A stretch of 64,000 nucleotides of DNA from Druceiella hillmani (GCA_039881145.1 JAYKKI010000137.1:2468501-2532500), one strand, 5' to 3'. Shown: positions 23,593 to 36,169, counted from the first letter of the stretch. Numbers and translations: made by a program. Notes: a model not told the origin generated them from the letters alone.

Positions 23593-23946
23593 CTACGTAT
23601 TACATGAAATCAATATGTGAAGTGCGTAGTTGTAAAATTTATTTCCCTTAGGTTTAAGTGAATGAAATTTTATTGTGACTGATGAACAATAAAATAGGAT
23701 TCCCTGTTTCACATATGAAACGCTAATAAATATGCGAAGTGAAATAGAAAATAAAAAACTATTTTTAACTCTATTGAATGGTTGTTTATATTTCATATTA
23801 TAATTTTCGTCCCCATTTCCTCTTTCACATATTAAAATATTTCTAATACGATATTTTCTCTTTATTAACATAGTACGGATTGTTTCCTCAAAATATTCAA
23901 TATTCCCAGTAAAATTAATATTACTTATGCCTATATTGCGATCCAA
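23593..23946 (-). CDS. Longest non-repeat open frame, probably chance
   Basis: This minus-strand frame has 117 codons, the longest in the window outside microsatellites. It starts MDRNIGISNINFTGNIEYFE and is rich in Ile, Asn, Lys and Phe, as AT-rich random sequence would be. There is no signal peptide, clear domain, repeat or paralogue in duplication unit 2, and no convincing splice context. I do not recognise it. It is listed so the reader knows the frame exists. Confidence 0.12.
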   Translation of the reverse strand: MDRNIGISNINFTGNIEYFEETIRTMLIKRKYRIRNILICERGNGDENYNMKYKQPFNRVKNSFLFSISLRIFISVSYVKQGILFYCSSVTIKFHSLKPKGNKFYNYALHILISCNT

Positions 23947-24558
23947 GGAACATATGTGTATGAATCCAGGGTAAGCAACTCAAATGACCTTAAAACGTTT
24001 CTGTTGAATATGAGCCCGTGGTCGTCAATTTGTTACCCCACCCTAAAAGCTAAATAACTCTAGCAGGTAATTCACTCCGAAAATTTTATTCCGCAGACTT
24101 TTCCAGTCGACGCGTTTTTCCTCTTGTTTTAGCTCGTTGCCAACGGGTTTAAGCATGAGTTAACCGCTGAATAGTTTTTCATATTCGATGAGGTGTAAAA
24201 ATGTTGATGAACATTTTAGTTTTTGTAGTTTATTTTACGCGAAAGAGAATGCTAATTGCGTACTTTGTTCTATTTTCATATATGCAATTTTACTTTTAAG
24301 CGAGTTATGTGGGCTATTTTATTATATGTACTAGTTTTATTTCATAGGAAATTTTAACCACTTTGCTTGATATTCCCGATTAAAGAAGGGTTTTTTAAAT
24401 TTTTTTGTACTTTTATGAATAATACAAAATCTGTTATTATGTTTTGAAATACAGATTGAAAAGTCATGCAAGTTGTAAACTTTTGTCTCATATGAGAAAC
24501 AAAACAAAAATTTGTGAAATCAAATATTTTTATAAGAAAAATGAAGTCTTTTAAAAAT
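23947..24558. other. Intergenic-like sequence with a GC-richer patch
   Basis: 24000-24180 is richer in G and C (CCAGTCGACGCGTTTTTCC and CTCGTTGCCAACGGG are examples). No frame, RNA fold or repeat was recognised. Confidence 0.4.
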
Positions 24559-24559
24559 T

Positions 24560-24590
<31 letters not shown>
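24559..24590. repeat. (TA)n microsatellite, short
   Basis: About 15 TA dinucleotides. Confidence 0.9.
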
Positions 24591-25437
24591 GAAGTACTTT
24601 TCCTCATATTTATATTTTCCTTTAGTAATAGAAATCAAATCTTAATGAAATCAGTCAAAATCACTGGTCGTGGGTTTTTATATCTGATATATCGCTTTAA
24701 ATCAACTAAATGTTTTTCTCAAATCAAAAGCTGAAATTCTTGCAAACTGTGTTTATTGCTGAGCTATATTAACCTTGATTATTTACCCTGACGAAATATT
24801 AAAGCATTGAATACAAATTGGTTGGTAGGTACACAGCGTGTTAACTGTTTGATGGATTACTCCTCGTGTATAAAGTCGCGTGTTGGAAATCCCTGTAGTA
24901 ATTACGACTTCGCTAAGAGTTGTAATACTTAGTTATCGGATCTGAATGGATTGATTACTTACTTTACCGAGAGTTGTTTAACATAAGAATAATGTCCAAA
25001 ATACTGATTTGATTTTTATTGACGTGCTTTAAAGGTTTATTAATTAAGTTATTTCAATTCATTAGTGAAACGTCATAATAAAAGTAGAATTTTGTAGTTG
25101 TTTGTATCTCCTGGAATCATTGATATTAATTAACCGAAATATTTTAAGTTGAAATATCATAGGAAAAATGAACTTCTACATAATATTTTTTTTAGGTTTT
25201 TTTAAAATATAACTTTATTACTAAAATTGACTAAAATTGGAAGTGATATTTAATATTCTGTAAAATTAATAAACGCGAAAAAAATAAAAATAGCCACAAA
25301 ACTCAAATTTAATTAATCTCAGGTAGGATTTAGTTATTAGACTTGTTTATATTTGTTTGAATTTGGCCCGGACTTAGCCAAAATGAAATGAAGTAGATTT
25401 CGATTACTATGAAAATAATTGGTTAAGATAAATAATA
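24591..25437. repeat. Segmental duplication, unit 1, block G
   Basis: The block matches about 51270-52160. TTTGATGGATTACTCCTCGTG through GTGTTGGAA (24848-24888) has a near-identical partner at 51400-51440. TTAATAAACGCGAA (25266 and 52009) and TAGACTTGTTTATAT (25339 and 52080) follow in order. No coding frame is seen. Confidence 0.8.
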
Positions 25438-25448
25438 ATTATTTTGAA
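25438..25448 (+). repeat. Left target-site duplication of ribozyme element copy 2
   Basis: ATTATTTTGAA is repeated exactly at 25710-25720 on the other side of the element. Confidence 0.75.
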
Positions 25449-25505
25449 CACAATTAAATGAAACTACGTGATGTATTATTATTTCTGCTTTCTTTAATTT
25501 CTTTA

Positions 25506-25548
25506 CCACGGCCTAGGTTTCGTTGTATTACAACATCTTCAGGTGGGA
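25506..25548 (-). ncRNA. Hammerhead-like motif, damaged, copy 2 minus strand
   Basis: Read on the minus strand, stem I CCAC/GTGG, core CTGAAGA plus T, the stem II hairpin and GAAACC are intact. The cleavage triplet reads GCC instead of GTC, which breaks the A15.1-U16.1 pair of stem III, so self-cleavage is doubtful. Confidence 0.5.
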
Positions 25549-25570
25549 TATTAGGAAAGATCTATATAAT

Positions 25571-25612
25571 ATCCCACCTGAAGATGTAATACAACGAAAA
25601 CTAGGTCGTTGT
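25571..25612 (+). ncRNA. Hammerhead-like motif, damaged, copy 2 plus strand
   Basis: This is the inverted partner of the motif at 25506-25548. Stem II is shortened to GT-AATACA-AC by loss of three bases, stem III has AAC against GGT, and stem I has GTTG instead of GTGG. It is recognisable but probably inactive. Confidence 0.5.
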
Positions 25613-25709
25613 AAAGAAATTAAAGAAAATAGAAATAATACTACATCACGTAGTTTCATTTAATTGTGATTAATGAATTTCTACAAAATTAACGCCAAAT
25701 ATATTTAAT

Positions 25710-25720
25710 ATTATTTTGAA
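25710..25720 (+). repeat. Right target-site duplication of ribozyme element copy 2
   Basis: Exact repeat of ATTATTTTGAA at 25438-25448. Confidence 0.75.
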
Positions 25721-26120
25721 TTCTGTTTTTCTTCTTTTTAAATCTAATTTATTTTACACTTTTTTAGTGATTCGTAAGAAATTTATATTTAAATATGGGC
25801 AGCCTTACCAAACGAGCTAATATTACAAGGAAATATAGGAGAAAAGGTGGAATTGCCAAAAGTACAGAAATCCAGAGAATATTCCATGAAAATATATCGA
25901 AAAGAAATAAAATAGCTCCTTTCATCAAGACTGTTACTATTATAAAATTTTTATAGCAATATTATCTCAATTGTTATAGTACGGAGCAGAAATATCTATT
26001 AGGCGTAGTTTTGTAATAGACGAAAGTACAATATTAATGAATGAATCGATAAGATTCTGCAAATAAATCATATGTAAATAACTATTATTCGGAGAAAATG
26101 ATCCATAATCACTTTTTAAC
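25721..26120. repeat. Segmental duplication, unit 1, block H (last clear match)
   Basis: This stretch matches about 52200-52570. TTTAGTGATTCG, AAATATGGGCAGCCTTACC and GAGAATATTCCATGAAAAT align with TGTCAGTGATTTGC, AAATAAGGGTAACCTCATT and GAGAATATTTCAGGAGAAAAT. Beyond this the two units can no longer be aligned by eye. Confidence 0.7.
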
Positions 26121-26831
26121 TATTTAAAATTATCTAGTGAAATCCTAGTCCACAAATGAATAACATTTCGGCTATATCTATACTGCGAACGCAAAGATTT
26201 AATTCAATTATATCTTATATCTTATATATATCTTATATATTATATCTTATATAACTGTCCCCTCAAAAAGCCAAAACATTATGTCTCCGTGAAAATGCTA
26301 TAATAACTGAGTCTGAAAGCCTTATAAAGAATGTATTGACTTCATTTAGTAACCGATAAACATTCCACTATACATTCAAGTGCTGATCATAATATTTTAT
26401 TTAGAGATAAAAACTGGACAAGTGCGAATTTGACTCGTACTTAATTGAAGTAAATTATTTATTATCTAATCATCATAAGCATGGTGTCCTGGGGGAAATA
26501 ATTATTTGATAATATTTAATATCATTAAGTAAAACCATTATATCCAGAATCCTCCTTACAATTTTCCTACAATCTTTGCCCATGCTTCTGAAAACCAACC
26601 TTTTAGCCACTATGCAAAGGTTTTAGCAATAAGAGTAAACGATTTTCCAATAGTTTATTGAATTATTTCAAGGCTTACACTAAATATGTTACCCCTTTAA
26701 GGGTTGAGGTCTTACCGATAGTCAAACTTTTCATTCCAGTCTCGATTCAGCGAAGGAGGGCCTCTAAAGTAATTTCATCAATTTGAATTGCTGTTTTATG
26801 CAAAAACCTATTTTGAGCTTTACTCTTGAAA

Positions 26832-26833
<2 letters not shown>
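26121..26833. other. AT-rich sequence with a short ATCTT-type tandem tract
   Basis: 26213-26255 is built of TATATCTTA units. No gene was recognised. A minus-strand frame of 71 codons at 26747-26962 is largely microsatellite translation. Confidence 0.5.

Positions 26834-26889
<56 letters not shown>
26834..26889. repeat. (TA)n microsatellite
   Basis: About 27 uninterrupted TA dinucleotides, ending TACATATG. Confidence 0.95.
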
Positions 26890-26890
<1 letters not shown>

Positions 26891-27730
26891 GCAAATAAAA
26901 TATACACATAGAAAGGTCGGCAACATAACTGAAAATACAATTGAATTTCTACTAGTTATCATAATTGATCCCCCACAACATAATACTACACTAATTAAAT
27001 CCAGAAGTAAAATGAACTCTAGATGTTAAATAATAGTTAAATTAATAAGAAAATTTTCCAAACTTTGTTCCCACAAAAATAATGAATAATAATTATGGAT
27101 AATTTACTCCTGAAGTACAGATATGTGTATATATGATTGATACTTTTTTTATTCGCAAACTGTAATATGATGTAAATATGATTGGCTTATAACTACAGAA
27201 GCCATTTCTTTCAGCTCACCGAAACAATAAATTTAGAAAACTTGCTTCGTAGTCTGTCAGCGATGTTACAATAAAAATATTAATCGCACACTTACAAAAG
27301 ACAAAAAAATTACGTTAAAAAATATTGACATGAGTTAGAATTGAAAAATGATAGCAGAAATATTAGGATTTAGGAGAGGTAGACTTTTTTGACACGATCC
27401 TTGAAAGTATTTATGAAGGTTATGTGCTTGGTATCAGGTTCTAGTTTAATCCAAAATTTTGCCTCTTGGTAATTTTTGTTGCATTAGTTTTAATTGCTTA
27501 TCGTGCATTCGTCCCCTCCTCCCTTATTTCCAGAAATGCTGTCCCAAAATCATGAAAAATCAGGGCTAGTGACATCTGACTAGAACATTATTAGAAAACT
27601 ATTATAATAGCTCGCAAAATTTTTTAAATTTCACAAATTTGCACTAGTTTTTAACGCTTCTGAAAGATCTTATAATATGCAAAATATATTCTTTATGAAA
27701 AATTAATATTCGTTAATACTCATTAGAGTA

Positions 27731-27810
27731 GAGGCACTTATAAATATTTAAGTTTATCCTGTATTACTATTAAGTAATACAGGGTAAACTTAAATATTTA
27801 TAAGTGCCTC
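27731..27810. repeat. Near-perfect inverted repeat, 38-bp arms
   Basis: Arms 27731-27768 and 27773-27810 are reverse complements with one T/C difference and a 4-nt ATTA spacer. Weaker pairing extends a few bases outward. It would form a long stable hairpin in DNA or RNA. It could be a young fold-back or hairpin-forming element or a structured RNA precursor. No second copy was seen. Confidence 0.9.
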
Positions 27811-28883
27811 TGCTGTACTTGAACGATATTTTTATAATAGTAAATATAACGAAAAAACACATGTATCATGGCGGATAATATACGAAGTTTTTAATGCTGC
27901 GGGTACTGATGTTCACTTAACAATGAACAACGCACATGTAGCATTTATTTTATCAATTACGTTAAAGATAAAGAACTTCATCTTAGTATTTAGTTAGCCG
28001 TTAAGCGAGTCAAAAGCTCTGAAATAAAATTATCATGATTGAGTTTTAAATATTTAATTGTTCGAAAATTAGTTTCAGATTATTTCTGTTGATTTAAAAA
28101 AGAACATAAAACGTAATTTGTGATAATTTTTTTTTAATATTTATGTAAATTGGATGACTATTTTGTGCGATTATTTTTGGGTTAAAGAAGAGGCTAACGT
28201 TAAATTATAATGATCAAAGAAAAACGTTATTATATTTTTAAGCGTTACAAAAAAAATAGTTTTACATTACGCTAAACTGTTTACTTCTTTGGCTACTTTA
28301 CTACTATAGGTAATATCATATATTTTCAATCGGCTATGGAATAAACACCGCTACATTTCTATTTATTAATGTTGCAAATTTATTTTCATTTCGTTGCACT
28401 AGATTGAAATAATGTAATCTATTTTGTCTTATTTACTCAATAATTTCTAACCTTCATCGAAAAACAACCATTAAATAAAATCGTAGACTTATTAAGCCTT
28501 ATACGACCTTTAATATATTTCTAAGATATATTCCTATATTTTTAAGCTCTGTTAATAAAATTACACAAAATTCTTGAATTACAAGCAACCACATAACTAT
28601 CTTTGTCGCTTAAAAATATCAAAAAATTCTCGATTCAGTACCGAAACTAACTGAGAAAGGTGACAACAAATCTAGTTGTATTTTTATTCGCAGAACATCT
28701 GAAGAGAAATTTAATTCAACCTTTTAATAAACTGATATGATAATTTTTCTATAACAGTTCAGAATTTTATTATTAATTATGAAGAGCATTTAATATTTCA
28801 CTAAAATTTTTATGAATATATTTTATTTTATTTTATATTTAATAGAGAAAAGAGACAATATTTTTAATTCATCTTTGGTTGCG

Positions 28884-28885
<2 letters not shown>
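27811..28885. other. AT-rich sequence, nothing recognised
   Basis: No frames above background, no RNA genes and no repeat copies were identified. Confidence 0.4.

Positions 28886-28941
<56 letters not shown>
28886..28941. repeat. (TA)n microsatellite
   Basis: About 28 uninterrupted TA dinucleotides. Confidence 0.95.
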
Positions 28942-28944
<3 letters not shown>

Positions 28945-29268
28945 AGTAGATTATTTTGGTGCATAGATGTGCCTGGTACTTATATCGACTAGCGGGCCTG
29001 CCTCAAATTTTAACTGTGATTATTTATTTTGATTTAAATTAGCGTATTAATGTTTATTTTGAGAAACTGGAAGCCTCCAATCCATTGATCTGTACACATG
29101 TACGTAGAAGGGTTCGGTACAAGCAACGTTTTTCCATCGATTTTAGTAATTCTTTTTTCCAGCAATTGAAAAATTATTGGAATAAGAGTTTGCTGATTTT
29201 CGCAGTAATGGTCAAATAATTTAATTTTTACGCACAATTTTCCTCGAATAATTTAATTTTTGCTGGAC

Positions 29269-29296
29269 GAAAAAAATCGTTTTAACGATTTTTTTC
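29269..29296. repeat. Perfect inverted repeat, 13-bp arms with A/T runs
   Basis: GAAAAAAATCGTT at 29269-29281 pairs with 29284-29296 across TT. It looks like a bacterial terminator, but the setting is eukaryotic and no gene ends here. Confidence 0.8.
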
Positions 29297-29618
29297 TCAT
29301 ACTCAGCGAACCCCTATTTATTTTTTCCATTTCAATTTTTATCTTAAGTTTAGTTACTTAATACATAACGACAAATATGAAACAGTTTTCTCACATCTAT
29401 AAACTTCAGTAATAGGATAAGTTTATATTAGTTGATTACACTTAATTAAAGGGCACAAATTTCCGCACAAAAATTTCTAACTTATCTCTAACTAAATGAT
29501 TTGACTCAATCAGTGTAAAAATCAATGGTCTTTTATTTTAATAGTTAGCCAATCAAGAGAGAACATACTCAACAAAATCGGTTAAGAATTCGACCTAAAC
29601 CTGTATGTGAACCTGTAC

Positions 29619-29620
<2 letters not shown>

Positions 29621-29665
<45 letters not shown>
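29621..29665. repeat. (TA)n microsatellite with CA tail
   Basis: About 18 TA dinucleotides followed by CACACATATG. Confidence 0.95.
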
Positions 29666-29666
<1 letters not shown>

Positions 29667-30289
29667 GGGATACGCAAGCCATTAAAAAATTAAAAATTGA
29701 AGTAATTTTCTAAAGAGAGAGGCCCTGCTAAAGACGAAAACTATATTTAAAATTTATTCTTATATTATATTAAAAGTAATTATATTATTATATTTTCTAA
29801 ATTCAAGGCTAGTGCGCTAGACGATGAGAAAGCACACCCGCGGGGTGTACATTATAATTAAATTAATAATATAAACACTTATTAAAGAAAATTTAATAGT
29901 TTTCTTGTCATTATTGTTTCTATTATTCAAATTCATATTTAATTTCCAAATTAAATATTTAGAAAGTTGACAACAAAGATCGTGAGATTTTTATTTAATG
30001 AGAAATTGTAGATCGTTTTATTAATTGAGGAGTTTAACTTTAAAAGAACACTTTTAGGAATAAAAGACGTTTTACATGCTACGTTAATTTGATGAAAGCA
30101 CGGCCGAGATACTGAACTTTTTTTTGATACTTCTTTTGCTGATTGACAGTATAATCAAAATGTAAATATTTTATTATTATTTATTTACAAAGCTGTATTT
30201 GTATTTTTTGTATAGTCTAATTTTTGTTATTTCCATAACATTATTTCGTATAAAATATTTCATTTGATTTTATTATTGGCCAATTGGTT

Positions 30290-30345
30290 TGCTCGTCGTG
30301 TAGTGGTAGAGCCAACCGCAGTAGTTCGCTAGATGCACTTGCACA
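30290..30345 (+). mobile_element. tRNA-like box A fragment, possible SINE remnant
   Basis: GTCGTGTAGTGGTAGAGCC matches the D-arm/box A region of tRNAs very well. The expected box B is only weakly suggested by GTAGTTCGCTAGATGC at 30321, and no cloverleaf can be closed. It lies just left of where similarity to the window start begins (about 30490), so it marks the neighbourhood of the duplication junction. Confidence 0.4.
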
Positions 30346-30489
30346 CAATTAATATTTTACATACACACTAAGCGCAGACGATAAAATTTTATTCGGTTTG
30401 AATATTAGACAGTTCTTTAAATGCCCTCTTACAATTTATGAATAATCGTTAGTTTTGACGCTGCTAATTATTTAAATTTACTTCAATAT

Positions 30490-33400
30490 TCCACGCAGTG
30501 CTAAAATCACGGAAAGTTTAATATTAGACTGCCAAATATTCTCGCCACTTCTACCCAAAACTAATTAAATTTCTCGATAGCCAAATTATAGAAAAATTTG
30601 CAATATCGATTTATGGCCGTTGAAGATATACATGCTGGCGCATGCTAAAATGTCGTCTCGTCATTTTGAGTTCGTTTTGCCTCGTCTGGAATATTTTACA
30701 GAGTGTGGTTACCGATTTGTGAACTGTCTTCAAGGTACATTGATTTAAAGCGTTAGTTTTGAGTGTTTGTAAAAATATTCAAAGTCGTAAAATATCGACA
30801 CTACAAGGGCTCCGGACACACGTACATATAAATTATGAGACTTGGAATCATTGATGTAATTTGTAAATTTAAAATATATTTCTATTAAATTTATTTTTCA
30901 TAATTTTAAATTTAACTGTTTTGGAAATGGGAGTAGGGAGATAGGTAGCCATATGTATTTTGTTATTTTTTTTATTTTTGATAATAATTGTAAAATTATT
31001 TCACGTGAAATTCAAAACTTGTGTCTCGTTAATTTCATTCGCCTCCTTGAAATGTTTACACGAGTATGTTTAAATATTGATTTGCGAGTTATAGGCCAAT
31101 TTTTATACCTTATATGGTTCAAATTGCAGATTTCCGCGTCACAGAGTTTCTGGTAAAAATGACTGTAATTAACTAATGGAGGGACCCTTGAGTCACTATA
31201 AAATTCCCTTTTTTTCCTTTTTATAAACGAAACCACGAAAAAAGAAACCGAAATGAATAAATTGCATGACGCTAGAAAGAGAGTTTCACTAGTCTAATCT
31301 CTTGATATTTGTGGAACCTCTCGTGAGCTGATCAAACAGTATAGGAATCCCAGGAGCTCTTCCCTTCCACGAGGGAGGCGAGTGCGTTGACGAACAGTCC
31401 GAGTAGAAATGTTCTCTTGCCGGAAATTGATTGACGTATTAACGTTATGTTTCTTCACCTACAACATATACGCACTCACATATCAAAATCTAATATTCTT
31501 TGCTGCCAATTCTTTTGCTCTAAATATAAAACTTATTCGTTCTATTATTAAACCACGAACGACCTGCACTTGGGATATAATTAAGTAAGGGTGTGATTAA
31601 TAATTAATTTTTCATTTTGCCTGATCCTTAGTTATAATTAACTAATATAAATTTTCCGCATTATTGAGAGTAACGAAAAATATTTAATTCAGTGAAACCA
31701 GTTTAATTTTTTTTTGCTGTTTACAAACAAACAATTTTGAAATAAAGTTTAAAACAAAAATTAAAATAGCACGGAGAAAGGGAAAAGCGAGATATGATCT
31801 GCGAAAAAAATTGGTTCAGAATTTTTATTAAAATGTTAAATTAAAGTAGATTACCTTTGTTAATACCCAACATTAAGCTTTTCTTTTTAATCCTGTAATT
31901 ATCAACACTTATATGAAATTTGCGATAGAAATAAACCTCAAATAAAATAAATATGTACCTACTAAGTACGTATGTTAGGTACATAAGGAAATGTACTTTA
32001 TGCGTATATTGATTATTTTCTATCATAAATTTACTATTCAATTTACCTAAAATAGGAACGAAACGGTATTCTATTTGAGAAGATATTGTCTTTGGGGATT
32101 AAGTGCTGAAAATTTGAGAATAATTTTCGGACCTGAAAGGCAAAGTGAATAATTTCATTTGATTTTTATTATTTCAAGACTAAATTGAAAAGAGATATTT
32201 AAAGCGCCTCACATGTAAATTAAAATTAATAGCCTCCTAATGTTACTTAGTACGTGCATATATTTATACACATTAATGTTTCGGTTCATAGTATTCCTTG
32301 TTGATGATATTATGTGAGTTTATTGGTCTATTTGTCACAGTCTCATAATTTCGACAAATTTGGATCTAGACGACTAATTTTTTTCAGAGATATGTTTGAG
32401 ATGGAAATTTCGGTTAAAATGTAAATGTAAAAAAAAATTATTCGTCTTCTAACACACAAAACCGATTGAAGTATTTTTGACTATATAAGCTGGTCCCGAC
32501 ACGCATTTAGCCGTTTTTCAATAATAAAAGTAATGTTTTAGCGTAAATTTCAAAACCACAAAGTACAATCTACAACAGTACGAAAGTCTTCATTATTAAT
32601 GGAATTATACAATAGTTTATTGTTCGAATAATTTCTGAGTTTAACTGAGTTTTTTGGAAAATTGCGGTGATTGCAAAAATGATAAATCTTATAAAGACTT
32701 TTTATATAATAAAATTTATTTTACCAATTACTTGAGTTTTATAAACTTGTATATCAATATGTTCTATTTCCTTTTATAAATGTAGAATTAGTTTCAAAAA
32801 TCGTTTCATATTTGATTAAGGTGTAAGTCTTACCCACAATTTGTTAGTGACATAACATGATACTCGTATTTAATAAAAATTTATTAATTTTATTTCAATT
32901 TTCAATGATAATACGTTAATGAAAATTTTAATGAAACATAACTTTAAAATGTTGGTTTTATATTATACTTACGTAAACATAGTTATAACTTGGAAATTAC
33001 TAATTAAATTTTGTTAAAATAAAGGTTAAAACCTAAATTCGATTTAGGTAGTAATTTTATGTAAAATGAAAAATGCGTCATAGTTTTACATAGCCGAAAA
33101 TAATATCTAATTGGGTCACAGAGCACAAAAAGAATATAAAAGTCAGGAAAGTCTATAGAAGCATCGCGTTTTATAATTTGTAATTCAAACACACGTTTTG
33201 AACTTATAAGGTAGATAAATAAAAGAAAATAATTGCAGGCATAACTTATAGGAAAATTAAGAAATTTTCTCACGACTTAATTGTGTTTTTACAATTTATG
33301 TAATATAATACTTTTGGTCTTTTATTTTTTGTATTTTTACATATCGTGTATAAAACATTCAAGTATAGAGACTTTTAAAAATACAAATAAAAATGGAAAA

Positions 33401-36169
33401 AATAAGCGTACTGTGACAATACGCAGATCACTAAATAAGAATAAAGTTAAAGGAAACAATAAAGAACATATAAAGTGAGGCTTAACCTCTAGGGATATTC
33501 ATAGAATACAAAGAATGTTCGCATTTCAATTTGATAACGTCGCATGGCATAGCGATGAAAATATATTTCTCGTCAAAAGTATTTACCGCATCAATGAATT
33601 TATAATATTTTCTTTTCAAAATAAAAACTTAAGTCCATTTATTATAGTAATTTCTTTTCGGTTGGGATCTATTTCACATTTGTCAGCTCATGAGAGTTTT
33701 TTTTCTTTTCTTTAAGTGAAGTAGTTACTTATGTTTTTTTTGTAATAACCTTACTCTTATTCACTAATAGCAATTGAATTTACTAAACTGATACGGCGAC
33801 CAGTTTTACTGTTTCATCACATTTGATCAAAATGTGGTTTAGGAATCAAGATATTGAAATACACCCTTGTATCGATTATATAGTCATTAAAGCAACCCGT
33901 ATAAAGGCATTCAATAGTTTCGTTTGAAATTATAGGATGAACTCTATATTATTTTATTTATTTAAGACTACTTTACACCCGTTTAGGTGGAGTCACTTCA
34001 TTCAGTTACGATACACTCAGTGATTTCTTTTATTTGCTCTCAATATGTATTCCTTGATTATTATATCCTTATTTTATTAAACACATGCGACTTTGGAACA
34101 ATAAAAACTATTTCAAAATTTGAAATCGCTTGCGTTTTGTTATATTTTATATTTATTGCTTATAAAATAAAAACTAACGAACAGATTTAATTTTTTTATT
34201 ACTTTTAAAAGTCTGTTTTTATAATTTAGTTAACGCTGTATATGTAGCAAGTTGTTATTTTTGGCTCAATTCTACACGAACCTCAAAAATAATAAAACAT
34301 GTAACTACATCAATAGATGTGGCCCAAAAGTTGGCAAATTTTTCAAATCCAGTCAAGTAATGATTTCAGTTAATTTATTTTAGAAAAACATGTTAATTTT
34401 TCTTATATTTGACAACATTATTTTTCCTCTAATTTATTTTATACTTAATCTAGATGCCGGCACGCATATTATACTTAATCTAGATGCCGTCATGAAAAGT
34501 TTACTCTCTGTAACTGAAATTTTTTTAAGTTTTGAAGCCAAATAAAATAATTCATTATTATTTAATTTTGAGTTAATTTAAATTTTCTGTGAAATTACAG
34601 AAGTGTTTTTTTACTTTATTTTGATGCAGGAATATGCATGTTGTTGCTTACGTATTTACATTCATTACTTCAAAATTTTGTTAAGGAACATATCATAATA
34701 GTACAATACTTATTTTATCAAGTTAGTATTAAAGTTAAAGTTTTTTACCCATATTGCCTTCTAAATTAATTTGTTGATTGAAAATCAAATTTGGGACTTT
34801 TTCTTACTGATTAAACAATTATACTTAATTAAATTTATAGCAAAATTAATTACAATTATGGTGCGGTTAGTCATTAAAAATCTGTAATACAAATATAAAT
34901 TCAGCTCCTCAAATATGAAAATCAGAATTTTAAATTAAAATAAATATAATAGTATGAATATAATAGTGCTACCCTTCATAATTAATTTTACTATTTGGTT
35001 TACGTTCCGTTACAGTCTATTATAAATCAATACTGGTATGCAATATGAAATTACAGAAATAAAAGAAAACTGAAAAAAAAATGAACAAAATATTCCAATA
35101 AATCGTGGAATAGAATAGAAAGTAAAAACAAATAATGGAAAAATAAGTGCGTAACTTTAGTTTTGGTTTAGAGAAAAATTAAGAATTTAACTTCTAACTA
35201 GAAAAATTAAGGAAAAACTTCCTGGACATAAAATTTCGTGACAAAAACCAATCAAAAAAGAGAGAAAACTTTGGAAAAAGTAGTGTTAATGAATTATTTT
35301 TGGATTAAAAAAATTCACATTACCTAATTTGAAAGTAAATTGATTAAATTTATTTAATTCTTTTATAAAATTAACAAAATTGATGCAACTGGTTTTCAAC
35401 TTATAACATGGCTAGCGAAATTTTGTGGAAATATAGTTTTTAATATTACAAAGGTGGAAAGAAGAAAAAGCTGGATTAAAAATTTAATAAGCAAAATAAT
35501 GAGATAAACTATCAAACCAAAGGCTGAAAATTTTCTGTAATGTGCCAGGAGAGAATTTTAAATTTATAATTTTTTTTTTGTTGTGTAAAGGATATACACA
35601 TTTGCTTCTAAAGCAACGCATTATTTTGTGTTCGTTCTTAGATTCATTTTTAAAACGTAAATAACCTTGAACATTTAGAAAAACTACCTGCTGAAGTTTG
35701 GTTTATTTGAAGATAATTATTTACTTTCAAAATAAGGTTTGAATTTTGAGATTTAATTACTATATCACGTCAATTCGTATTTTAAACCATTTCTAGCAAT
35801 TTTTTAATTATTATGCAGCAACATGACACAAAACCCCAATTACCTAGGCTCAAAAGCTTGATAAAAATTTATATTAGTTGAAAGAGTTTTTAAACCAACT
35901 TGGACCATACAGTAAAAGACAAAATTAAACGTGTCATATATATGACTTTTTGGTATTAAAACTAATTAAAATAAATATGAAATACCTCCGAAACTAAACA
36001 TAATACAATAAGAATATTCCTCGTGACTTTACTGTTAATAGAAATTTAGGATACAAAATCACACAGCAATGTTATGCGAACTGGGAAAGTTGTAAAAATT
36101 GGAAAATTTCATTTTTAATTATTTTTACAACTAACAAATCAAATAAAGCAATTTTGAGAAATGTTAGTG
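30490..36169. repeat. Segmental duplication, unit 2, block A
   Basis: This is the paralogue of 1-3825. TCATTTTGAGTTCG at 30661, GCGTTGACGAACAGT at 31384 and the 33470-33620 stretch are the best landmarks. The last begins AGAATACAAAGAATGTTCGC and gives a frame MFAFQFDNVA, against MFIFKFDNVA in unit 1. The two frames at 33515-33715 and 2276-2473 start at the same place but diverge after about 38 codons, so coding is not supported. ATACTTAATCTAGATGCCG is repeated at 34441 and 34471. Other frames above 60 codons (30953, 31841, 33004, 33281, 33987) look like chance. Confidence 0.8.
31329..31445 (-). pseudogene. Paralogue of the possible exon at 807-962, degraded
   Basis: Read on the minus strand, TGTTGTAG (acceptor-like) is followed by a frame that keeps VNT, then ISTRTVRQRTRLPRG, and reaches a stop after about 50 codons. 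The ATG of unit 1 is missing and no donor remains at the matching place. Retention of RTVRQR in two otherwise diverged copies is the only hint of coding. Confidence 0.25.

Larger units (their letters stand above)
25449..25709 (-). mobile_element. Fold-back retroelement with inverted hammerhead motifs, copy 2
   Basis: A 261-bp element in the opposite orientation to copy 1 (5177-5481). Read on the minus strand it has the same leader (ATATATTTGGCGTTAA start), then an inverted arm that reaches further than in copy 1 and includes a whole inverted ribozyme motif. A 13-bp linker follows, then a direct unit with the other motif ending in TTTAATTGTG. The inverted part is therefore longer and the tandem second unit is missing, as expected for a family whose 5' inverted portion varies. 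The target duplication is 11 bp. Duplication unit 2 shows no element at its equivalent place (about 52140-52260). Both motifs carry changes, so this copy is probably older or damaged. Confidence 0.75.

Noticed and set aside
29269..29296. Rho-independent-like terminator
   Set aside because: Hairpin plus T-run occurs by chance in AT-rich eukaryotic DNA, and no gene ends beside it.
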